Source: Jejuia algarum
GTDB lineage: Bacteria > Bacteroidota > Bacteroidia > Flavobacteriales > Flavobacteriaceae
Length of the DNA: 64,000 nucleotides
Reading direction: 5' to 3'
Assembly (NCBI GenBank): GCA_947495775.1
Contig: CANMAQ010000007.1
Span: forward strand, 62,001 to 126,000
Shown one piece after another: positions 25,459 through 33,865 of the stretch. A program made the translations under genes and the position numbers. How positions within the stretch are numbered: position 1 is the first letter of the stretch; each line of letters opens with the position of its first letter. The notes beneath the pieces were generated by a model. The model made no database searches. It was not told the DNA's origin and saw nothing but the letters and a program-made list of their open reading frames with translations.

Positions 25459-26187
25459 ATGCGCACGTTTGCAATTGGAGATATTCACGGGGGCTTAAAA
25501 GCTCTAGTACAAGTTTTGAATGAGATAGAAGTTAGAGATGAGGATCAGCTTATTTTTATGGGCGATTATGTAGATGGTTGGAGCGAGTCTGCTCAGGTGA
25601 TTCAATTTTTAATAGAGCTTTCAGAATCTATTACATGTACGTTTATTAAAGGGAATCATGATGTATGGTGTGAAACGTGGTTGCGTACTGGCGAAGTTAA
25701 TCCTACTTGGTATATGCATGGTGGCAAAGAAACTATGGAGAGTTACGAGGGGTTTTCTGAAACAGAAAAGCAACGTCACTTACAGTTTTTTGAAAATTTA
25801 AAAATGTACCATCTCGATAAGGCCAATCGCTTGTTTTTACATGCTGGATTTACATCTATGCATGGTGTGAAAAAAGAAGTGTTTGAAACCACGTTATATT
25901 TTGACAGAACGCTTTGGGAAATGGCATTAACCATGGATAAAAACATCACTAAAAACTCTGCATTATACCCTAAGCGTTTAACACATTATCATGAAGTTTA
26001 TATAGGGCACACGCCTACGACCAATTTTAATGAAACTGTACCTATGCAGGGCGCTAATGTATGGAATGTCGACACAGGAGCTGCTTTTAAAGGTAAATTA
26101 TCTGCAATGAACATAGAAACCAAAGCTGTAGTACAAAGTGCTGCGTTACCAAGTTTGTATCCCGATGAAAAAGGACGAAATAAGTAG
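25459..26187 (+). CDS. Calcineurin-like metallophosphoesterase (PrpE/ApaH-like)
   Basis: This 242-aa protein has the two-metal phosphoesterase motifs in order: GDIHGG (residues 7-12), GDYVDGW (35-41) and GNHD (66-69), then late histidines in LFLHAGF and YIGHTPTT. This is the PPP-type arrangement of serine/threonine phosphatases and of diadenosine tetraphosphatases. Bacterial members of this length often act on Ap4A or on phosphoproteins, and the sequence does not decide between them. It lacks a signal peptide and is therefore cytosolic. It ends before a strong bidirectional terminator. Confidence 0.85.
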   Translation: MRTFAIGDIHGGLKALVQVLNEIEVRDEDQLIFMGDYVDGWSESAQVIQFLIELSESITCTFIKGNHDVWCETWLRTGEVNPTWYMHGGKETMESYEGFSETEKQRHLQFFENLKMYHLDKANRLFLHAGFTSMHGVKKEVFETTLYFDRTLWEMALTMDKNITKNSALYPKRLTHYHEVYIGHTPTTNFNETVPMQGANVWNVDTGAAFKGKLSAMNIETKAVVQSAALPSLYPDEKGRNK

Positions 26188-26235
26188 TACTAATAGCTAG
26201 TATTTAGGCTTAGAAGTTAGCGTGATATCATATTA

Positions 26236-26275
26236 AAAACCTTAAAAATTAGTTTTTAATAATTTTTAAGGTTTT
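26236..26275. terminator. Bidirectional terminator between convergent genes
   Basis: AAAACCTTAAAAATT (26236-26250) is a perfect complement of AATTTTTAAGGTTTT (26261-26275), with a ten-base loop. The minus-strand gene's stop codon lies inside the stem. The A/T-rich ends give a U run in either direction, so both the metallophosphoesterase and the T9SS protein genes can end here. Confidence 0.75.
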
Positions 26276-27457
26276 AGAGTTCGCTATTTTTAAAACATAA
26301 ATTCCAGAAGGTAGATGCTGTACATTTATTTCTGTTTTAAAGGTGCCGCTTTGTATGTCTTGACCAAAGCTATTGTATAAGCTGTATTTAGAAGCCATAT
26401 CCAATTTATTTTTAAACCTAATATGCGTTGTTGCTGGATTAGGAAAAGCTACTAAAGTTTGTTTCTGTGCTATATCAGCTATGGATAGTACTTGGGTATC
26501 GGTTACCTTATATATAGTGTCAAGAGTGATAACATAGCCTAGATTTTCGTTTACAAAATGAAAATCAGTGATTTCTGAAGTGTTATTGAATTTCAATTCT
26601 TGCCAAGATGCACCTTGATCATCGGTTTTAAAGATATTGTCTTCAGTAGCAGCGCCTGTCCCTGTAGTTTGTACAAAGCCAATATTGGTATCTATAAAGC
26701 TTATGTCTTGGCCTCCAAAAGTACTAATAGGCTCCCATGAAGTTCCTCCATTTGTCGTTTTTTCAATTTGAGATTGCCTTGTTCTAAAACCTATTTCGGT
26801 ATCTATAAAAAATAGAGACTCAGCATCTGAAAGGGTATCTGTGGTTTCATATATTTCGTTCCATGTCACACCATTGTCGGTGGTTTTATAGACGTAATCT
26901 GTGTCTATGAGAAAGCCAATATCACCAGCATTATTGGGGAAATGAATGTCTTGAATGAGACTTAAATTGAATGCGTTTTCAATTGGAAATGCAGTCCAAC
27001 TGCTACCAGCATCTGTACTTTTAGCAAACGTATTTCCAGTTGAAGATACACGGTAATAAAAGGCGGTATCATTGTCTTTGAAATAAGCAAGACCTGGGCC
27101 ATCGGTTTGACAAAATACACTTACCCAGTTAACACCACCATCTGTAGTTTTATAGCTTACATTTTGATTGTCTGTAGTAATAAAACCATTGTTTATATCT
27201 GAAAAATATATAGAAGTTATAATAGAGCAATCTGCAAATGATGTTTCAGACCAAGTTAAACCAGCATCAGTGGTCGTTAATAAGGTGCCAGTATTACTAA
27301 AGTTTCCTAAGCCTACATAGCCATGCGCTTCATCCAAAAAAAAGACAGAATTTAAAAAGAAATTTTCAGAAGGTGTGTAGGGTAATATATTAAATGTTTG
27401 AGCTGTTAATTTAGAAGAAACGAATAGTAGTAGGATTAGTAAGATTGATTTGTTCAT
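26249..27457 (-). CDS. T9SS-exported YCF48-like beta-propeller protein
   Basis: I set the start at the ATG 27457, because it gives a clean signal peptide (MNKSILLILLLFVSSKLTAQ). Longer reading adds 16 residues that do not look like one. The body has seven or more repeats of the kind TTDGGVNWVSV, STDAGSSWTAF, TTDNGVTWNEI and TTNGGTSWEPI, the YCF48/BNR pattern of a beta-propeller. The last ~75 residues form a type A C-terminal sorting domain (LVAFPNPATTHIRF, YSLYNSFGQDI, LPSGIYVLKI, IIKN). The protein should therefore cross the outer membrane by the type IX system and be surface-bound or released. Its ligand is unknown. Confidence 0.85.
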   Translation of the reverse strand: MNKSILLILLLFVSSKLTAQTFNILPYTPSENFFLNSVFFLDEAHGYVGLGNFSNTGTLLTTTDAGLTWSETSFADCSIITSIYFSDINNGFITTDNQNVSYKTTDGGVNWVSVFCQTDGPGLAYFKDNDTAFYYRVSSTGNTFAKSTDAGSSWTAFPIENAFNLSLIQDIHFPNNAGDIGFLIDTDYVYKTTDNGVTWNEIYETTDTLSDAESLFFIDTEIGFRTRQSQIEKTTNGGTSWEPISTFGGQDISFIDTNIGFVQTTGTGAATEDNIFKTDDQGASWQELKFNNTSEITDFHFVNENLGYVITLDTIYKVTDTQVLSIADIAQKQTLVAFPNPATTHIRFKNKLDMASKYSLYNSFGQDIQSGTFKTEINVQHLPSGIYVLKIANSKTLKIIKN

Positions 27458-27549
27458 AATATTTGGGGTTGAAAAATACCATGCTAATATATGTAAAAAA
27501 AACAAAAACGTAAGCTTACTGTAGGAAGGGGAATGTTTTATTTAAATAT

Positions 27550-28257
27550 TTAAGACTGTTTTGTATTTGAGAATTTTTCACGATAATACGCTGTTAATTC
27601 AGCAGGAGAGGCGCCCAGTTTACGTTTTAAATGAATGCGCCAGAAGTAATATTGCGTTTTCCATACGCCGTGTGTCTCATAACAACGGGCTGAGGTGGTT
27701 AGCCATTTTGGAATGACTACAAATTGTTTTTTTTGATACAGTTTTTTTATAAAATCATTGTCCTCATAAATTAAAAAGCTGTTGTCGTAGCCTTCAAGTG
27801 TATCAAAAAGATCTCGTGTAACGAATAAGCTTTGGTCTCCACCACGACTTGCCATTATAGGAAGCGCAGTAAGCCAACCTGCTAATTTTAGCCACCAATG
27901 GGTACTATTAAAGCGCATTCTAAAACAGCCTGCTAAGTGGCCTTTGTCTACTCGAGAAACAATTAATTGATCGAAATGTTTAGGCGGATAAGAATCTGCG
28001 TGTAGAAAATATAAAATATTTCCAGTAGCCCGTGCTGCGCCGGCGTTCATTTGTTGGGCACGGCCTTTTGGAGAAGTTATACATATAACGCCTTTTATGG
28101 TAGCTACTTTTTTCAAAGTGTCGTCGCTGCTACCACCATCAGCTACAATAATTTCTTTAGTGTATTGAGACGACCGTAAGGCTATTAAATGTTGAAGCAG
28201 AACACTAATAGTTTCTGCTTCATTATAAGTAGGGATGATGATAGATATTTTACTCAT
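27550..28257 (-). CDS. TIGR04283-type glycosyltransferase of arsenosugar biosynthesis
   Basis: This 235-aa GT2 enzyme has ISIIIPTYNEAETISVLLQHL at the N-terminus, VADGGSSDDT and the metal-binding FLHADSYPP near residue 90. SRGGDQSLFV and EDNDF come later. It matches the GT2 family found with ArsM/ArsS genes. Its place as the last gene of the arsenosugar run, overlapping the DUF547 gene by 8 nt, supports that name. It would attach or elaborate the sugar side of the arsenoriboside. The exact reaction is not established. Confidence 0.82.
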   Translation of the reverse strand: MSKISIIIPTYNEAETISVLLQHLIALRSSQYTKEIIVADGGSSDDTLKKVATIKGVICITSPKGRAQQMNAGAARATGNILYFLHADSYPPKHFDQLIVSRVDKGHLAGCFRMRFNSTHWWLKLAGWLTALPIMASRGGDQSLFVTRDLFDTLEGYDNSFLIYEDNDFIKKLYQKKQFVVIPKWLTTSARCYETHGVWKTQYYFWRIHLKRKLGASPAELTAYYREKFSNTKQS

Positions 28258-29164
28258 TCAAACTCCAGTTGTAATCTTTAAATCGTTTTTTAGCATTAGC
28301 AGCAATTTTAACGTTGCTGTATATGTTTAAAAAATCAATAAGGTTACCGTTTTGTTTAAAATCTTTTGAGAACCATTGGAATATTTTCGAAAGCTCTAAA
28401 GTATGAGCAGTGATCGTGTTTCTTGATTTGTCGCTTAAAAATTCTTTTGTAGCCGCGGTAAGTTGTTGGTCCATACTAGAGGCTTTAAACGTTTTATTTT
28501 GCAGTTTAGGACAAGAAAAAGAGGCGCATACAATGGCAAAATGAATACGAGGATCGTCCATTTTTCTTAGGATGTCATGCTCAATTTCATTTAAATTATA
28601 CCATTTATTGCCCAGTTTCCAAAAACGCTGATCCCAAGGTTTACTAATGTCTTTAATGCTTTTTACAGGCCAATGGCGTAAAATTAAATCTATAGTAAGT
28701 GCATTGTAGGCATTAATCCAATAGGCTAATTTATCGTTTTTAGACCAACTGTCTTTAGGCATGTTTGCGCCCAAATAGGTGATGTATGCTTTTAAAGCTG
28801 AACGGTCTTGTCTAAAACCATTGTAATTAACATTGCCCTTAGTAGAAACATGCTTTTGCAACAAGGTGTTAAAAGCTGTATGTGTAACCGTAGGTTTAGG
28901 TGCTATCGCTACTACTTTTTCTACCGTTTCACTAGCCTTTTCTACAGAAGCCTCTATAGCAGTTTCTGCAGGGGTTACTACAGCAGCTTGAATAGTTTCT
29001 TTTGCATCTATGACAGTCGTCTCTACTGGTGTAACAGGGGCGGCAGGAGCCGTTACCTTTTCTACAGGTGTAACAACTTCCTTTTGAGTTTGTGTCACTG
29101 TTTCTTTAGTGCCTCCACAGGAGGTTATGAAACAGAATGTAAGTACAGCTAAAAAATATTTCAT
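28250..29164 (-). CDS. DUF547 lipoprotein in the arsenosugar operon
   Basis: The ATG at 29164 (MKYFLAVLTFCFITSCGG) gives a good lipoprotein signal with lipobox ITSC; five more codons upstream are open. Residues 20-95 are a low-complexity linker rich in Val, Thr, Glu, Pro and Ala. The DUF547 domain follows with KLAYWINAYNALTIDLILRHWP, the KWYNLNEIEHDILRK stretch and RIHFAIVCASFSCPKL with its two cysteines. DUF547 genes often accompany arsenosugar genes in Bacteroidota, yet no role is known. Anchoring at the envelope suggests handling of an exported arsenolipid or a sensor function; this is inference. Confidence 0.78.
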   Translation of the reverse strand: MKYFLAVLTFCFITSCGGTKETVTQTQKEVVTPVEKVTAPAAPVTPVETTVIDAKETIQAAVVTPAETAIEASVEKASETVEKVVAIAPKPTVTHTAFNTLLQKHVSTKGNVNYNGFRQDRSALKAYITYLGANMPKDSWSKNDKLAYWINAYNALTIDLILRHWPVKSIKDISKPWDQRFWKLGNKWYNLNEIEHDILRKMDDPRIHFAIVCASFSCPKLQNKTFKASSMDQQLTAATKEFLSDKSRNTITAHTLELSKIFQWFSKDFKQNGNLIDFLNIYSNVKIAANAKKRFKDYNWSLNE

Positions 29165-29203
29165 AAACTTATTTGTCATTAGGTATCCATCGTATTTTAT
29201 GAA

Positions 29204-30175
29204 CTAGCAACACCCGCCACCATCGTAGTGGTATGTTGATGGGCTAAAAAAGATATCATCTCTGTTTAAATCTGCCAATGCCGCAGCGGTTTTGTCGCAA
29301 ATTGCTAAAGGCTGATTTTTGAGTAAGATGTGTCCTTTTTTATCATCAAAGTAGTCCTCTTCACCATAATAAATTGCTGCTTTACCTGTAAAGATACACG
29401 GGCCATCTTCTGGCATAGGGTCTTTTATAGCAGCCACCTCTATGGATTCAATATAAATTAATTCTTCTGTAGGGTAGTGTTTAGGGTCTAAAATTCTATA
29501 GGGTTTTCTGGCTCTTATTTCTATGGTGCCAAAACCAGCATCGGTAAGTGCTTTAACATACTCTGCTATTGGTAAACTACCACTTAAACAAAGCGCTCTT
29601 AGGCGTTCGTCGTTGCGTAAGGTGTCGTTCATAGGTTGTTCACAAGTAGGATCACTCATTACAAGACGACCATGTGGCTTTAATACGCGGTACATTTCGT
29701 CTATGGCTTTCTTTAGATCTTCTGCTTTAAAAATGTTAAATAAACAGTTTTGAGCAGCCACATCAATAGAATTATCTTCTACAGGTAAGTTTAAAGCGTC
29801 TCCTTTTTTTAGATCTACAAAATCACTTTTAAACCAATCGTTTTGAGCTTCTGCTTCTTTAAAATTTTTGCGAGAGGCTTCTAGCATTTCATCTACAACA
29901 TCTACACCAACAACACCTCCTTTTTGACGGTTGAAGTAAGAGAATTGTAGCAATTCCATACCGCCACCAACACCTACATACAACATTTTAGGATTGTTGG
30001 TTAAATCTCTAGCATGTACTGTAGAGCCACAACCATAATTCATCTCCTGCATGATTTTTGGGATTTTTAAGCCTGGTAGCTCCCAAATAGGGTTCGTTGT
30101 GCAGCATAAACCAACATCTGGCGTTAAGGCTGCTTCTTTGTATACATCGTGGGTGGTGTCTAAATAAGTACTCAT
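29204..30175 (-). CDS. arsM: Arsenite methyltransferase ArsM (arsenosugar type)
   Basis: I take the start at ATG 30175 (MSTYLDTTHD), five codons into the open frame. This is a cytosolic SAM-dependent methyltransferase that turns arsenite into methylated arsenicals. The nucleotide-binding motif YVGVGGGMELLQF lies near residue 60, with GVDVVDEML after it. Candidate arsenic-binding cysteines are the pair Cys24-Cys25 (GLCCTTNP), Cys49 in NYGCGS, a Cys in AAQNCLFNIF, and a C-terminal GGGCC. The two-Cys tail and the GLCC start are typical of the arsenosugar-associated branch. It is followed by the DUF547 and TIGR04283 genes and preceded by the PNP gene. Confidence 0.88.
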   Translation of the reverse strand: MSTYLDTTHDVYKEAALTPDVGLCCTTNPIWELPGLKIPKIMQEMNYGCGSTVHARDLTNNPKMLYVGVGGGMELLQFSYFNRQKGGVVGVDVVDEMLEASRKNFKEAEAQNDWFKSDFVDLKKGDALNLPVEDNSIDVAAQNCLFNIFKAEDLKKAIDEMYRVLKPHGRLVMSDPTCEQPMNDTLRNDERLRALCLSGSLPIAEYVKALTDAGFGTIEIRARKPYRILDPKHYPTEELIYIESIEVAAIKDPMPEDGPCIFTGKAAIYYGEEDYFDDKKGHILLKNQPLAICDKTAAALADLNRDDIFFSPSTYHYDGGGCC

Positions 30176-30247
30176 AGTCTTTGTATTCAATCTACAATTA
30201 ATAATGAACAGTTATGCGGTATAACTGCAAATGGTTTGTAGTGTGTT

Positions 30248-31060
30248 TTAAATTGATTTAATTAATTCTTTAAATAGGGTTACCATATGGGGCTCAGCCT
30301 TTCCTGCCATAGCAATAATTTCTGCAATGTCTACAGGTTCTAAATGATCTGGGTCGCATTCATCGGTTAAAACTGACACCGCTGCTACTTTTAAATTTAA
30401 ATGGTTGGCCACAATAATTTCAGGAACAGTACTCATACCTACGGCATCTGCGCCCATAAGTTTTAGCATGCGGTACTCTGCTCTGGTTTCAAGTTGCGGC
30501 CCAACAACACTAACATAAACGCCTTCATGCAGCGTGATGTTGTGTGCCTTGGCGCTATTTTTAAAGGCGGCGTTTAAAGTCGCATCATAAGGAGCGCTCA
30601 TGTCTGTGAAACGTTCGCCTAAGGCTTCTACGCCTTTAAAAGCAAGAGGGGAACCACCTTGAAGATTAATATGGTCTTCAATAAGCATGAGTTCGCCTTT
30701 TTTGAAGTTTAAATTAATGGCGCCTGCTGCGTTAGAAACCAATAAGGTTGTAATGCCCAATTTTTCCATAATACGAACAGGGTAGGTAACATCTTGTAAG
30801 CTGTAGCCTTCATACAAATGAAACCGTCCTTGCATTACAATGACTTTCTTACCCGCTAATTTTCCAAAAATAAGTTTGCCTTTATGAAACTCTACAGTCG
30901 CGGTAGGGAAATTAGGAATGTGGTTATAGCTAACTTCTTTTATAATTTCAACATCGTTAATAAGTTGTCCAAGCCCAGTACCCAAAATGATACCTACTTC
31001 TGGATTTTCAAAACCTTTATCTTTAAGGTAGTCTACGGTTTCATTTATAAATTTAATCAT
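30248..31060 (-). CDS. Purine nucleoside phosphorylase (PNP family I)
   Basis: This 270-aa trimeric-type PNP carries the phosphate-binding GIILGTGLGQL (residues 23-33), MQGRFHLYEGY (about 75-85), LLVSNAAGAIN and the purine-contacting GPQLETRAEYRMLKLMGADAVGMSTVPE block. Free enzymes of this family cleave inosine or guanosine. Here it overlaps the TIGR04282 gene by 8 nt inside the arsenosugar run. It may therefore remove adenine from the 5'-deoxyadenosyl arsenical made by ArsS, giving the ribose-1-phosphate for glycoside formation. The family is certain; the arsenosugar substrate is inferred from context. Confidence 0.88.
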   Translation of the reverse strand: MIKFINETVDYLKDKGFENPEVGIILGTGLGQLINDVEIIKEVSYNHIPNFPTATVEFHKGKLIFGKLAGKKVIVMQGRFHLYEGYSLQDVTYPVRIMEKLGITTLLVSNAAGAINLNFKKGELMLIEDHINLQGGSPLAFKGVEALGERFTDMSAPYDATLNAAFKNSAKAHNITLHEGVYVSVVGPQLETRAEYRMLKLMGADAVGMSTVPEIIVANHLNLKVAAVSVLTDECDPDHLEPVDIAEIIAMAGKAEPHMVTLFKELIKSI

Positions 31061-31682
31061 GAAGTTGTTTTATTTTTTCTTGTAATTCTATGTTGTTTTT
31101 ATAAAAGCTAGAAGCTGTTAAATCTTCAAACGTATCAATGTCGTTTAGAGTGTCTAACAGTTCAAAAGGCACCTCTAGTGTTTTTAATTCATCTAAGGTA
31201 ACCTCTAGTAAATGCGATGCACTCCATGGTTTGTCATTAAACACACTATTTTGAAGTTTAGAAAGACCTATAAGGTAATACCCGCCGTCTACAGCAGGAC
31301 CAAACACAACAGGACTATGTTGTAAGGCTTCTAAGCCTGCATTAATATGTGTGGCCGTAATATCGGGCAAGTCAGAACCAATTAGCACAATACGTTCATA
31401 ACCGTCGTTAAAACCCTTTTGGAAAGCGTTTTTCATACGTGCCCCTAGATCTTCACCTTCTTGCGCGTACTTAGAAAACCCCATCCATTGGTCGTCCAAG
31501 ATCGTTTCGGAAAAGTAAATGCGCTTATCGGCTTGCATAGAGGTTGTTGCCGTTTCTGTAAGTTTTACCAATTCTGTATATACCTCGAAAGCCCCTTGAT
31601 TGCCTATAGTTTTGGCAAGACGTGTTTTTACTTTGCCTAGTTTAATGTTTTTTACAAAAACAATTACAAGCGTTTTAGTCAT
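31053..31682 (-). CDS. TIGR04282-type transferase of arsenosugar biosynthesis
   Basis: This 209-aa protein has a nucleotidyltransferase-like GT-A fold (TLVIVFVKNIKLGKVKTRLAKTIG at the N-terminus). It also has GSDLPDITATHI near residue 101 and FGPAVDGGYYLIGL near 125, the latter typical of the CofC/MobA-like TIGR04282 family. The family is a regular partner of ArsM, ArsS and TIGR04283. It overlaps both neighbours by 8 nt. It may activate or transfer the sugar-phosphate unit. The name is by family association, not by a proven reaction. Confidence 0.82.
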   Translation of the reverse strand: MTKTLVIVFVKNIKLGKVKTRLAKTIGNQGAFEVYTELVKLTETATTSMQADKRIYFSETILDDQWMGFSKYAQEGEDLGARMKNAFQKGFNDGYERIVLIGSDLPDITATHINAGLEALQHSPVVFGPAVDGGYYLIGLSKLQNSVFNDKPWSASHLLEVTLDELKTLEVPFELLDTLNDIDTFEDLTASSFYKNNIELQEKIKQLHD

Positions 31683-32169
31683 ATATCTTTATACCATTTT
31701 TTAACCACTTGCCCCATGCTGGTGAAAATGCATGAACCGAGTCTGTTTTTTTTTCTTTTAAATTCACAACGTCTAGGTGGTTGTTTTTCCATTCAAAAAT
31801 ACCACCATATAAGTTGAAAACATTTGTATAGCCACTAGTTTTAAGCCGTTCCGCAATGTCTTCTGAACGAATACCTAAAGAGCAATATACTACAATTTGA
31901 GCATTTTTTTTAGGGAATTGTTTTTGGATTGTATCTAAATTAAAAAAGTCATAACCTACGCAAATAGCGTCCTTTATATGGCTGGTGTTGTATTCTTTTG
32001 TTTCCCGCGCATCTAATAGTAAAACTTGTTTTTTAATACGTTTAAGTGCATTAACATGAATATAAGGTATGGTTTCTTTGTTTTGCTGTTTTAACAGCTT
32101 ATCCAGTGTTTTTTGGCCAAAACTTAACATGGCGCAACACATACACAATACCATCATACCCTTTTTCAT
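31675..32169 (-). CDS. Secreted rhodanese-like domain protein
   Basis: This 164-aa protein has a hydrophobic N-terminal segment ending in SFGQ, consistent with export. A single rhodanese domain spans about residues 40-135 (VLLLDARETKEYNTSHIKDAI, VVYCSLGIRSEDIA). The active-site cysteine is Cys96 in CSLGIR. Domains of this kind move sulfur or handle soft oxyanions, and members adjacent to arsenic genes may act on arsenate or thioarsenicals. It sits between arsS and the TIGR04282 gene, overlapping the latter. A specific role is not known. Confidence 0.8.
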   Translation of the reverse strand: MKKGMMVLCMCCAMLSFGQKTLDKLLKQQNKETIPYIHVNALKRIKKQVLLLDARETKEYNTSHIKDAICVGYDFFNLDTIQKQFPKKNAQIVVYCSLGIRSEDIAERLKTSGYTNVFNLYGGIFEWKNNHLDVVNLKEKKTDSVHAFSPAWGKWLKNGIKIYD

Positions 32170-32183
32170 GTTGTTCTTAAGTT

Positions 32184-33248
32184 TTAAGCCACTGTACCTT
32201 GACAGCTGCTACCAGCACCAGCAGTACAGCCATAGCAGTGTTGAGAGATCACAATAGAGCGTCCTTCAAGTTGTGCTTCATTATATTCTGAAATGTGTTT
32301 GGCTTTACTGTTTACAGGAAGCGCTAACATTTGGTTGAAATCGCAGTCGTATAAATACCCATCCCAGCTTACCGAAAGTGTATTTGTACACATCACATTG
32401 GCCACGGCAGAAGGGTTATAAGCTTCTACAAGTTGGTACATGTAATCTTCATAGTTTTCTGAGGCAATGAGGTAATCTAAAAAGCGAGAGATAGGAAGGT
32501 TGGTAATGGCAAACAAGTGATGAAACTGTATGCTAAAGTCTTCCATAAGTGCTTTTTTAAAGTCTTTCTCCATAGCCATTTGATCTCCAGGTAAAAATGC
32601 ACCGGAAGGGTTGTATACCAAATCGAGACGTAAACTACTCTCTGGCATACCATAACCTACGGCATTGAGTTCTTGTAAGGCCTTAATAGAGGCATCGAAT
32701 ACACCACTACCACGTTGTTTGTCTGTTTTACCTCTTGTCCAATGTGGCATAGAACTTACCACATGTACATTATGCTTTTTAAAGAATTCTGGGAGATCGT
32801 AATATTTTTTATTGGCTCTTATTATGGTCAAGTTAGAGCGTACAATAAAATCTTTTATTCCTGCTTTAGAAGCTTCTTCTACAAACCATCTAAAATTAGG
32901 ATTCATCTCTGGAGCACCACCTGTAAGGTCTAACGTATGAGCGCCAGTTGTTTTTATAACGTCCAAACATTGTTGCATCGTGGCTTTGGTCATGATTTCC
33001 TTACGATCTGGACCTGCATCTACATGGCAATGTTCGCAAACTTGGTTACACATGTAACCCACATTAATTTGAAGAATCTCTAACGTGTTGGCTTTAAGCG
33101 GAAACTGATTGGTCTCTTTTATCTTAGTGGCAAAGGTTGGTAATTCACCATTTTTAAAGATACCGTTTGATAGAATCTCTATTTGCCTTTTGCTATTGGC
33201 TAAAGCACTTTCGCGTTTTTGTAGTGATTGTGTTTTTACTTTTGTCAT
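32184..33248 (-). CDS. arsS: Arsenosugar biosynthesis radical SAM protein ArsS
   Basis: This 354-aa radical SAM enzyme has the cluster motif CNQVCEHC (Cys67, Cys71, Cys74; CxxxCxxC) and the GGAPEMNP loop near residue 115. A C-terminal DUF3641-like region ends in CYGCTAGAGSSCQG (Cys338, Cys341, Cys349). ArsS transfers the 5'-deoxyadenosyl group of SAM to dimethylarsinous acid. In some relatives the first residue of the C-terminal motif is selenocysteine-linked; here it is an ordinary cysteine and no in-frame TGA occurs. The gene is second in the run, 93 bp behind a peroxidase-like gene. Confidence 0.9.
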   Translation of the reverse strand: MTKVKTQSLQKRESALANSKRQIEILSNGIFKNGELPTFATKIKETNQFPLKANTLEILQINVGYMCNQVCEHCHVDAGPDRKEIMTKATMQQCLDVIKTTGAHTLDLTGGAPEMNPNFRWFVEEASKAGIKDFIVRSNLTIIRANKKYYDLPEFFKKHNVHVVSSMPHWTRGKTDKQRGSGVFDASIKALQELNAVGYGMPESSLRLDLVYNPSGAFLPGDQMAMEKDFKKALMEDFSIQFHHLFAITNLPISRFLDYLIASENYEDYMYQLVEAYNPSAVANVMCTNTLSVSWDGYLYDCDFNQMLALPVNSKAKHISEYNEAQLEGRSIVISQHCYGCTAGAGSSCQGTVA

Positions 33249-33341
33249 ATGCTATAGTTGCGAACACCTACTGTTCTCATGATATTAGGAGCTTTGGGGA
33301 ATACTAAGCCCTAAAAAAATAAGGCTTGCGACATCGGTCTA

Positions 33342-33677
33342 TTACCCGTCCAATTTATTAACCTTATTCATCATTTGTACACCATGTACAAGAGTCGCAC
33401 CACTTTTTATAGCGGCACCAACATGTACGGCTTCCATCATTTCTTCTTTAGTAATACCACGTTGTAAGCCATCTTTAGTATAGGCATCGATACAATAAGG
33501 ACATTGTTCTGTATGGGCTACGGCTAAGGCAATTAAAGATTTTTCCCTTGCGGTTAATGCACCTTCTTCAAAAACTTTGCTGTAGTATTCGAAAAATTTA
33601 GTACCTAGAGCCTCACTCCATTCCGTAATTTTCCCAAATTTTCTTAGGTCAGACGGATCGTAATATGTTTTTTGCAT
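33342..33677 (-). CDS. Arsenosugar-associated AhpD/carboxymuconolactone decarboxylase-like protein
   Basis: This 111-aa all-helical protein of the AhpD-like superfamily has the redox motif CPYC (Cys59, Cys62) in AHTEQCPYCIDAY, with HVGAAIKSGATLVHG after it. This small peroxidase-like form is the usual first gene of flavobacterial arsenosugar operons. The two cysteines could reduce peroxides or keep arsenic in the trivalent state for ArsM and ArsS; that is inference. The gene's upstream region has an inverted repeat that may be an operator (33696-33712). Confidence 0.84.
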   Translation of the reverse strand: MQKTYYDPSDLRKFGKITEWSEALGTKFFEYYSKVFEEGALTAREKSLIALAVAHTEQCPYCIDAYTKDGLQRGITKEEMMEAVHVGAAIKSGATLVHGVQMMNKVNKLDG

Positions 33678-33695
33678 GATCTTATTTTGTGGTAA

Positions 33696-33712
33696 AGATA
33701 AACATCTTATCT
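33696..33712 (-). promoter_or_regulatory. Inverted repeat upstream of the arsenosugar operon
   Basis: AGATAA-ACATC-TTATCT is a perfect 6-bp inverted repeat, 19 bases before the first gene's ATG. On the minus strand it overlaps TATCTTTA, a near match to the -7 consensus TAnnTTTG. A dyad over a promoter is the usual arrangement for an ArsR-type repressor, but no arsR gene is in the window. Confidence 0.35.
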
Positions 33713-33865
33713 AATTTGTCGGTAAAGGCCCTTCAACATAACAGAAAATTTATGGTTTAACAAATACTTAAATTTTTCGTAAAAAAGCATAGAATATATG
33801 AGAATTATAGGCTTAGAGTGCAGATGAATTTTTAATTTTACGAATTAATCTTCAAATTCGAATAC

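Noticed and set aside
32184..33248. Possible selenocysteine in ArsS
   Set aside because: Some ArsS relatives are selenoproteins, but here the C-terminal motif uses ordinary Cys codons and the frame has no internal TGA.
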